A stretch of DNA of 6,975 nucleotides from JABILX01 sp041648305 (GTDB taxonomy: Bacteria > Patescibacteriota > Gracilibacteria > UBA1369 > LOWO2-01-FULL-3). Position 1 is the first letter of the stretch. The number at the start of each line of letters is the position of its first letter. The stretch is taken from the NCBI GenBank assembly GCA_041648305.1, contig JBAZPI010000041.1, positions 1-6,975 on the forward strand, read 5' to 3'. The notes below the pieces were generated by a model. The model had not been told where the DNA came from, did not search any database, and saw only the letters and a program-made list of their open reading frames with translations. The position numbers and the translations under genes are program-made. Shown here in pieces: positions 1 through 6,800 of this stretch.

Positions 1-1760
1 TCCCTGAAAATGATCCAACTGTCTTGTTCACGACTGCTGGGATGCATCCGTTGGTGCCTTTCCTTCTCGGGGAGAAACATCCGTCGGGTCGCCGATTGGT
101 TAATGTGCAGAAATGTCTGAGAACTGATGACGTGGATGAGGTTGGGGATAAGTCGCATTTGACGTTTTTTGAGATGTTGGGAAATTGGTCGCTTGGAGAT
201 TATTTCAAGGAGGATGCAATTAAGATGAGTTTTGAATTTTTGACTTTGTCACGTTCCGAGGGCGGGTTGGGGTTGCCGGTCGAGAGGTTGGCTTTTTCGT
301 GTTTTGCTGGAGATAAGGACGCTCCTCGAGATGAAGAAGCGGCGGGTGTTTGGCTCGGGCTGGGAGTTAGTGAGTCGCGAATCGCTTTTTTGGGGAAGAA
401 GGATAATTGGTGGGGACCTGCCGGACAAACCGGGCCTTGCGGGCCGGATACGGAGATGTTTTTTTGGGCTGGCGATGAGACTGGCGACGGGTCTGTGCCT
501 GAGAAATTTGACCCGAGCGATTCTAATTGGGTTGAGATTTGGAATGACGTATTTATGCAATACAATAAAAACGCGGATGGAACTTATTCGGAATTGAAGC
601 GGGGGTGCGTGGATACGGGGATGGGTTTTGAGAGAGTTTTGGCTGTGTTGAATGGGGTTGAGACGCCTTTTGAGACCGAGCTTTTTGTTGATGTAGTTGC
701 GGCTTTGCGAGCTTTGGGCGGGTATGATGTCGGAAAGAAAGCGCCTTCGGGCGAGATGGTCGTTTCCGAGCGCATTGTGTGCGATCACTTGAGAGCCGCG
801 ACTTTTATTCTTGGAGATCAATTTGGCGTCGTGCCTTCGAATACCGATCAAGGATATGTTTTGCGGATGTTGATTCGCAGAGCGATCAGACATGGCTGGA
901 AGCTTGGAATTAAAACTGAATTTGTCAGGAAAATTGCAGGGATTTACGTTGATATATATGGTTCAGCTTATCCCGAACTGGTCGACAATCAGGAGAAAAT
1001 TTTCGAAGAATTAGTGAGGGAGGAGGGACAGTTTGCGAAGACGTTGGAGAAGGGGTTAAGGGAGTTTGCGAGGAGGGCTTCTTCTGGTTTTGGGGGCGGT
1101 GGCGCTGGCGGTGGCGGCAGTAGCGGCGAATTTGCCTTTTATATGTATGAAACTTATGGATTCCCGCCTGAAATGACGCTTGAGGAGATTAGAAAAAATC
1201 CTGAGTTGAACAAGTGTCTTGATGTTAAGAAATTTTGGAAAGAGTTTGAGTTTGGACTTGATACACATAGATCTCTTTCACGATCCGGAGCTGAGCAGAA
1301 ATTCTCCGGTGGATTGGCGGATAATAGCGAGGTGGTAACGCGACTGCATACCGCGACTCATTTGCTACATCAGGCTTTGAAACAGGTTCTTGGTGACCAT
1401 GTCGCTCAAAAAGGGTCGAATATTACTGCTGAAAGGCTTCGATTTGATTTTACTCATGAAGATCGCATGACTCCTGAGCAGATTTCTGAAGTTGAAAAAA
1501 TTGTGAATGAACAAATTGAGGCTGATTTGCCTGTTTCGTGCGAGGAAATGACGGTTGAGGAGGCGAAAAAGAAAGGTGCGATTGGGCTTTTTGAATCGAA
1601 ATATGGGGAGAAGGTAAAGGTTTATACGATAGGCGGTTTCAGCAAAGAAATTTGCGGCGGGCCGCATGTGAAAAGGACCGGTGAGCTTGGCAAGTTTAAG
1701 ATTTTGAAGGAGGAAAGTTCGAGCAGAGGGGTACGCAGGATAAAGGCGGCGCTGGGATAG
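1..1760 (+). CDS. alaS: Alanine--tRNA ligase (AlaRS), 5'-truncated by the window, compact form
   Basis: Attaches alanine to tRNA-Ala in the cytoplasm and hydrolyses mischarged tRNA. The frame is open from base 3 (PENDPTVLFTTAGMHP...), and family alignment suggests about 30 N-terminal residues lie outside the window. The TTG at 24 is an internal Leu codon, so it is not the start; residue numbers below still count it as 1. Class II motif 2 region: FFEMLGNWSLGDYFK near residues 48-62. Motif 3: DTGMGFERV near 197-205. tRNA-recognition helix: RMLIRRAIRHG. Editing-site zinc ligands: HTATH 442-446 and CGGPH 544-548. Only about 60 residues separate YETYGFP (375-381) from HTATH, and no GGQxGDxG motif is present, so the beta-barrel part preceding the editing core seems missing. 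The protein stops about 30 residues after CGGPH, so the C-Ala domain is absent too. A Gly/Ser run interrupts residues 357-368. It converges on miaB with a 9-bp gap. Identity is very secure. Confidence 0.97.
   Translation, partial: PENDPTVLFTTAGMHPLVPFLLGEKHPSGRRLVNVQKCLRTDDVDEVGDKSHLTFFEMLGNWSLGDYFKEDAIKMSFEFLTLSRSEGGLGLPVERLAFSCFAGDKDAPRDEEAAGVWLGLGVSESRIAFLGKKDNWWGPAGQTGPCGPDTEMFFWAGDETGDGSVPEKFDPSDSNWVEIWNDVFMQYNKNADGTYSELKRGCVDTGMGFERVLAVLNGVETPFETELFVDVVAALRALGGYDVGKKAPSGEMVVSERIVCDHLRAATFILGDQFGVVPSNTDQGYVLRMLIRRAIRHGWKLGIKTEFVRKIAGIYVDIYGSAYPELVDNQEKIFEELVREEGQFAKTLEKGLREFARRASSGFGGGGAGGGGSSGEFAFYMYETYGFPPEMTLEEIRKNPELNKCLDVKKFWKEFEFGLDTHRSLSRSGAEQKFSGGLADNSEVVTRLHTATHLLHQALKQVLGDHVAQKGSNITAERLRFDFTHEDRMTPEQISEVEKIVNEQIEADLPVSCEEMTVEEAKKKGAIGLFESKYGEKVKVYTIGGFSKEICGGPHVKRTGELGKFKILKEESSSRGVRRIKAALG
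1092..1127 (+). repeat. GGC/GGT-rich tandem tract encoding a Gly/Ser linker in alaS
   Basis: Twelve codons encode GGGGAGGGGSSG (residues 357-368, counting from the TTG at 24). The 9-mer GGCGGTGGC occurs at 1095-1103 and again at 1107-1115, separated by GCT. The tract lies just before the FAFYMYETYGFP segment, where related enzymes usually have a short polar connection. It looks like a slippage-prone expansion giving a flexible loop, and the frame is preserved. The function of the loop is unknown. Confidence 0.75.
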
Positions 1761-1772
1761 CCAAAATGGCTA
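1758..1772. other. Palindrome TAGCCA-AAA-TGGCTA containing both convergent stop codons
   Basis: The TAG of alaS (1758-1760) and the TAG of miaB (complement of 1770-1772) form the outer arms of a perfect 6-bp inverted repeat with an AAA loop. No T-run follows on either strand and the stem is short, so it is at best a weak hairpin and not a convincing terminator. It takes up the whole 9-bp gap between the genes. Confidence 0.6.
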
Positions 1773-3275
1773 CGGCAATTCTCCGATAAGCACCCAGTTT
1801 TCTGCTTTGATTATGCGTATGGGTTGGAGGGTGCCTTTGAGATTTTTGCGTGGGGACATGAATTGGACGGTTTTGTTGTGAGGAGAGGTCCCGGTGTAGA
1901 CTATGCTGGGGTTCTTGGCAGCTTTCGGCGTGGCAGCGGGGTTTTCGCCTTTTTCAACAAGGACTTCGACTTCTTTGCCTATAAAGTCCTTGAGTTTTTC
2001 GTGTGTGATTTTTGTTAGGAGTGAGTTGAGGGTATGCCAGCGCTTGAGTTTTTTTGCGCGCGGGACGTCGTCCGGGAGATTTTGTGCGGCGTAAGTTCCT
2101 TTGCGCGGAGAATATTGAGCAATGAAACAAAAGTCGAATCCGATTTTTTCATAGAGTTCGAGGGTATTTTTGAATTCTTTTTCGGTCTCTTGCGGGAAGC
2201 CAACAATAATGTCTGTCGTGATCGCGATGTCGGGGCGAGAAGCGCGGAGGGCATTTATGATTTCAATGTAGCGTTTCGTTGTGTATGGGCGGTTCATTCG
2301 TTTCAAGCAATTGTCATCGCCGGATTGGATCGGCAAGTGAATGTGCGGCATGAGGGTTTTTAGTTTGCCGTAGCTTGCAATGAGTTCGGGGCTGACGTCC
2401 TTTGGATGTGGCGAGGTGAAGCGCAGGCGCTTGAGGCCTTTTTCGTGAAGCTTGTCGAGTTTGTAGAGAAGTTGAACGAAAGGAGGGGGGTCTTTTCGGG
2501 CGTCTTTGGCGTCGATTTTCGTGTAATTGAAGAGCTTTGCTTTGCGGTCGATCGGCGAGAGACCATATGAGTCGACTGTTTGGCCGAGGAGCGTGATTTC
2601 TTTGCAGCCTTTTTCTACGAGTGTTTTTGCTTCTCCTAGGATTTCCTTGAGCGGACGGGAGACTTCCCTGCCGCGAGCGTACGGGACAATGCAATATGTG
2701 CAAAATTTGTCGCAGCCCGTGGAGATTGGGATGAAGGCTTTGAATTTTTCGGTGTAAGTTGGGGGGATATGAAAATAGTTTTGAGATTCCTTTTGTGTTT
2801 CAGTAGCAGTAATGTTTGTTTCGCCATTTTTCTGAAGTTTTGTCACGGAAATCCCCGGGGATTTTCGTGACTTTTTTGATTTTTTATTGTCTCGTATTTC
2901 ATTTAAAAGTCGGTTGAGCTTCGGCAAATCTTCGATGCGGAATGCTATGTCGAGGTGAGGAAATCTTCTTATGTATTTATCTTGAAGATCTTTCGGTGTT
3001 TTTTGGGTGCTTGAGCGACGGACCATGCAGCCGGTGAGTGCGATTAATGGCTTTGGTTTGAGCCGAGCCGTGTCGCGCATTTTGCCGATGACACGGTCTT
3101 CACCTTTTTGGCGGACCGAGCAGGAGTTGAAAATCACGAGGTCGGCGGACGGCGTGGTTTGTGCGAGAGTTTGCGTGGCTTTTTTGAAGCCGAGCTTGTT
3201 TAAGTACGAGGAGATCCTCTCCGTGTCGGAGTAATTCATTTGGCAGCCGAAGGTGTGGATGAAGTAGGTTGGCAT
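1770..3275 (-). CDS. miaB: tRNA-2-methylthio-N6-dimethylallyladenosine synthase MiaB
   Basis: A radical-SAM methylthiotransferase that converts i6A37 to ms2i6A37 in tRNAs reading UNN codons, using two iron-sulfur clusters. The N-terminal cluster ligands are C11 (TFGCQMN), C52 (NSCSVR) and C83 (TGCM). The radical-SAM motif C188-xxx-C192-xx-C195 lies in STGCDKFCTYCIVPYARGREVSR. A TRAM-like RNA-binding tail runs from about 433 to 501. TFGCQMN and NSCSVR favour MiaB over RimO or MtaB. At 501 residues it is longer than the usual 430-470. The excess includes a Lys/Ser-rich linker at about 130-168 between the first two domains, and part of that linker is encoded by a 30-bp palindrome at 2842-2871. 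The ATG at 3275 fits the family N-terminus exactly, but no Shine-Dalgarno sequence precedes it (upstream CTATTTCCCC). A promoter candidate lies at 3307-3335. Confidence 0.95.
   Translation of the reverse strand: MPTYFIHTFGCQMNYSDTERISSYLNKLGFKKATQTLAQTTPSADLVIFNSCSVRQKGEDRVIGKMRDTARLKPKPLIALTGCMVRRSSTQKTPKDLQDKYIRRFPHLDIAFRIEDLPKLNRLLNEIRDNKKSKKSRKSPGISVTKLQKNGETNITATETQKESQNYFHIPPTYTEKFKAFIPISTGCDKFCTYCIVPYARGREVSRPLKEILGEAKTLVEKGCKEITLLGQTVDSYGLSPIDRKAKLFNYTKIDAKDARKDPPPFVQLLYKLDKLHEKGLKRLRFTSPHPKDVSPELIASYGKLKTLMPHIHLPIQSGDDNCLKRMNRPYTTKRYIEIINALRASRPDIAITTDIIVGFPQETEKEFKNTLELYEKIGFDFCFIAQYSPRKGTYAAQNLPDDVPRAKKLKRWHTLNSLLTKITHEKLKDFIGKEVEVLVEKGENPAATPKAAKNPSIVYTGTSPHNKTVQFMSPRKNLKGTLQPIRIIKAENWVLIGELP
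2842..2885 (+). terminator. Terminator-like palindrome plus T-runs, inside miaB (antisense to it)
   Basis: The arms GTCACGGAAATCCCC (2842-2856) and GGGGATTTTCGTGAC (2857-2871) are complementary at 14 of 15 positions. The single exception, 2848 against 2865, is a G-U wobble in plus-strand RNA. Six Ts (2872-2877), GA and six more Ts (2880-2885) follow directly, giving the form of an intrinsic terminator for plus-strand transcripts such as alaS read-through. On the minus strand the same hairpin is followed by AAAAC, so it should not stop miaB transcription. It encodes S136-T145 (SRKSPGISVT) of the MiaB linker. Shape is certain; function is inferred. Confidence 0.55.
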
Positions 3276-3306
3276 GGGGAAATAGCATCTTTAAAAAAGT
3301 GAAGAC

Positions 3307-3335
3307 ATGATAAATCTCTCCTGCCTTTAAGACAA
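3307..3335 (-). promoter_or_regulatory. Candidate sigma-70-type promoter for miaB
   Basis: On the minus strand there is a TTGTCT -35 box (3335-3330, 4 of 6 to consensus), a 17-bp spacer and a TATCAT -10 box (3312-3307, 5 of 6). Initiation near 3300 would give a leader of about 25 nt before the miaB ATG at 3275. It sits in the 109-bp gap between the 155-residue gene and miaB, which are on the same strand, so miaB probably has its own promoter. No convincing terminator for the upstream gene was found in the gap. Confidence 0.5.
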
Positions 3336-3384
3336 GTAATGTTTAACACAAGGTTTCCGTTTTGGATTGTACTAAAGGATATAA

Positions 3385-3852
3385 TTAGAATTTAAAATCC
3401 GGAATTTCTTGCCGCATCAGTTGTTCAACTTTAGCCCTTAAATCAGGGTTGCAGGGATCTTCTGCTAATGCTTGGCTTGCTAAAGCGAAAGCTTGCGTGC
3501 GCAAGTCAGTATCTTTAATGCTTTCAACGATAGCAAGCATAATCCAGCAAATATCATTTTTACAATCTGGCGGTATATCAGTAAAAAATACTTTGTGCAG
3601 GCGGCTGGCTATTGTTTTTTTTGCTTCATCGTTTAAATGAGGCAATATTACGGCAATAAATTTTCTAAATATGCCAATATTTAGCAATAAATGGTCGTTA
3701 TCCATGAATAAATTTACGCAATCCACATCAATGGGTTCCCCATTTTTTAGTTTTAATAAAACATCATTAAATTCAGGCGTGTAATAGAGATGCGTGTTAT
3801 CCGGACTAGACATGATGCTTCCTATTTGTTCTTCTATGTTTCTTTCATTCAT
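3385..3852 (-). CDS. Hypothetical acidic, mainly helical 155-residue protein
   Basis: Not recognised. The protein is acidic by hand count (25 Asp/Glu against 16 Lys/Arg) and has no signal peptide or membrane span, so a soluble cytoplasmic protein is expected. The sequence suggests successive amphipathic helices. The stretch RTQAFALASQALAEDPCNPDLRAKVEQLM near the C-terminus resembles a TPR- or HEAT-like helix pair. There are four Cys residues, including CKNDIC, but no clear metal-site pattern. The gene begins 14 bp after the stop of the large gene upstream and probably shares its transcript. The ATG at 3852 has only AT-rich sequence before it. Met14 (ATG at 3813) is preceded by AGGAAG and is a plausible alternative start. 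It could be a partner, chaperone or inhibitor of the neighbouring large protein, by position only. The stop is TAA at 3387-3385. Confidence 0.75.
   Translation of the reverse strand: MNERNIEEQIGSIMSSPDNTHLYYTPEFNDVLLKLKNGEPIDVDCVNLFMDNDHLLLNIGIFRKFIAVILPHLNDEAKKTIASRLHKVFFTDIPPDCKNDICWIMLAIVESIKDTDLRTQAFALASQALAEDPCNPDLRAKVEQLMRQEIPDFKF
3818..3823 (-). promoter_or_regulatory. Possible Shine-Dalgarno for an internal start of the 155-residue gene
   Basis: On the minus strand AGGAAG ends 4 nt before the ATG at 3813-3811, which would yield a protein starting MSSPDN, 13 residues shorter. Spacing is slightly short. The first ATG (3852) has no purine-rich element, but AT-rich leaders without Shine-Dalgarno are also seen at miaB here, so this does not settle the start. 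Confidence 0.3.
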
Positions 3853-3866
3853 AAATAAAAATTAAA

Positions 3867-6800
3867 TTATTTTGCCCCTTGCTGCTGCCCAGGAGGTTGT
3901 CTGTAAATCCCTCTGGCTTGTCTAAATTCACGAATTGGTCTTAGATTGTCAAGCAAAGGCGTTATATCATCATAGCGAGGATCCAATGCTATGCGTTCCG
4001 AACCATATTTTAGACCTGTCGTGTAATCATTGTATTCGGCTGGTTTATGCGATAAAACACCGGTGAGTAAAATTTCGGCATTGGTTCCATATGAATTAAT
4101 TTGTGGTGATGAAAATCCAATACCCCCTATCCACACCCTGCCCTGATAGTTGGCATTAGCTGTGTCCTCGCGGACGATTTCCCAATTTACAGCTCTTCCA
4201 TTTAGGTAGCCGCGATATGTTTCAACTATAGTTTTAATTTTCCCAAACAAGTCATGGGTCCTTTTTACTGGTTGTTTAATAGGACCTCTTGAAAAATCTG
4301 GTATAAAACCGGGTGGATAATAATTATCCAAACTTCTAAAATAATCGGATGCGTTTGTGGCGCTTATTCCGCCTGGTTGATAACCTCTTTCCCTAAAACG
4401 CCAAAACAAATTTGATTCCGGTGCGACTTTTACTTCTGCATAAGGATCTGTTGCATCTCTGCCATAAGTATCAGTTTCAGCTAAAGATGGGTTGTTTTCA
4501 TGAAAATATGTTTCCATGGGATTAAAATTTACATTAGTTATCCTGGCTGCTTCTTCTCTTATGTCTAGATAATCCGCAATTTCAGTGGCCACTTTTGTTT
4601 CATGCGTATAAGCTTCTTTAAAAAGACCTTTTTTATATACCGGACTAATTCTCCCTTGTTTGTCTGCTTGGTCTTTAGTACCTCTTGGAGATCTCCATCC
4701 TCCTTCGCTATGAGATTTATAAACAATACGAGGGAAAAGTTTTCCATCCCCAAAATCCACCATCATTACGCAACACAAACGACCATCTGGGACTCTTATT
4801 ATTGGGCTAATATGGAATTTTGTTCCACCTATATTTATTGTTCCTTGAACTTTAAACATCCTTCCTCTTATTAATTGGTCAGTTAAGGCAAACTGTGGAG
4901 ATTTCCTATATGCTTCCTGAATAATTTGATCACTATTTTCTATGATTTTTATTGGGCCGTCAGGATTCCATCTCAATAAATCTTTTTCGGTTATTTCCAT
5001 TTCAGCTTTTGTACGGGCATCCGGCCCCACTTTTACTAATGTATATTTTCTGGGAGCAGGTTGTTTATCCATTACCATCCATCCTTTATCTTTCACGCCA
5101 TCGCCGCCCATTATACCAACCAAATCCCCGCCTTCAAAATGGCGTTCGGGCATTGCTTCAGGAGTAACTATTTTAGGAGTAGAGCTGGGTTCAAGGCCAA
5201 ACCACTTTCCCCAAAAAGCATGAAAGGCATCAGCGAGATACCCACCCTGCACCATCGGAATTAGTTGTTTGGCACGGTCAACCGACAAACCGCTCATTTC
5301 AGCTATCTTCTGTGCAAAAAGTTCACGTGCTTGAAGCGGATCAAGCCCTTCCGGCGGCTTCCAGCCATTCTCGTCAGAATGAAATAATTCATGCAAAGCG
5401 CGCAAAGCCTGCGGAGTAATTTCGCCTTCAGTGATTTCTTTATGCAAAACAGTAAAAAGAACCTCATCGTTTGTTTCTTCATATATTTCTTTATATTGTC
5501 TGCGCAAATCATCGGAAATGGTTGGAGTGGCTTCCAGCGGTATGGTACGGGGAGTTCTTTTTAGATATTCCAATACTTTCGGCCATTGTTCCAACGGGGT
5601 CAGCATTAACATTCCAAGCGCATCGGCAGAAAATGTAAAATGATGGTCTATCAATGCTTCTTCTAAAATTGCCTCATATCGTGCTCTGTATTCTTGTTCC
5701 AAATGCTTTAATTTTTCATATGCGTCTGGGCTTTCTCTTTCTAATGCTCTAAAAGCATCACGAATAGTGCGGGTGTACCCGCTGCTCCACGCCAACATGC
5801 CAGGTACCGACCATCTAGCCCTGAGAAGCGACTTCGGATCATCAAGATATGACGGATCTGTTAAATAAGCAGTAATTTCATCTCTTGTCCAATTTAATTG
5901 CTGTTGGAATTTGGCTTCCAAGTAACCTTCATAGTTGCCTTGTTCAAAATGGCTGTTTGCTTGTTGCCCCAACTGATGAAATCCATCCCTATACTGCATA
6001 AATTTATTCATGTAATGCGTCTCTTCGTGAGTTACAAATTTCTGGTATGCTGCCGGGTTTTCAGCGATGCTTTTTGGCACAAACGAAACATTCCCCATTA
6101 AGTCGTCCGAATTCATGCCGGCAATATTACTCATTAGAAATCGCTCTTGTGCTTCAGGGGTTAACGCCTCCCATGGTGCAATTTCTCGATCTATCAATCT
6201 TGCAAAATCACGATCATCCAAAACTATTATTATATGTGATGGCATTCTTTCACTCCCAATTCGAATTTCTGCGTCAAAATCCAATTTAACCGTTGGGTCA
6301 GTTGTACCAAGTTCATGTCTAAAAATATCATTTGCTATATTAAGTTTTTCTTGCGGATCAGCGGCAATTACTTCACGAAAACCAACAGCCTGCGCAATAT
6401 GTTCGTTTTTCATTTTGTCTATTTTTGCTGCTATTAATTTTCGCTGACCTGCCGACAGTGGAATATCTTTTGTGACAGATTCAACTATTTCCTCTATGGA
6501 CATTGATTGCCATTCCTCTAAAGATAATTGGGTTGTTCTGTGTAAAACAGCGGCCATACCTTCTATTTTTTGAAAACCAGGATATTTTTTTTCTATTTCA
6601 GCCTTTAAATCTGCTATGCTTCCAAATTTCTTTAACTGTCCATTGCCATCAAAGGCTATTAAAATTCCATCTGCAGATTGGCCTATAATATTGAAACCCA
6701 AGTTGGAACGGTCTGTATTTATCGCACGCGATCCATTAAATTCTTGTATAAATTGATCTACCTCTGAACCCGAAAGATTGGGGATTTCTGCTACTCTTGG

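Noticed and set aside
24..26. TTG as the start codon of alaS
   Set aside because: The frame continues upstream to the window edge with family-typical residues (PENDPTV before LFTTAGMHP), so this is an internal Leu codon.
249..893. Long minus-strand reading frame (214 codons) opposite alaS
   Set aside because: It lies wholly antisense to a strongly conserved gene, and its Arg/Ser/Pro-rich product looks like a composition shadow of G-rich coding DNA.
3219..3231. Inverted repeat CTCCG-TGT-CGGAG near the miaB start
   Set aside because: It lies within the codons for the conserved N-terminal region of MiaB (SDTER area). The stem is only 5 bp and there is no regulatory context.
3380..3385. Perfect TATAAT on the plus strand
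   Set aside because: No acceptable -35 box at 16-18 bp (sequence there is near CCGTTT), and it would drive transcription antisense into the 155-residue gene. Chance is likely in an AT-rich gap.
3492..3505. Inverted repeat CTTGCG-TG-CGCAAG
   Set aside because: Short, within coding sequence of the 155-residue gene, with no T-run. A chance palindrome is likely.
6067..6447. Plus-strand reading frame (126 codons) opposite the large gene
   Set aside because: Ser/Ile-rich shadow of the minus-strand gene, with no family resemblance or ribosome site noticed. It overlaps the HEETH-bearing half of the real gene.
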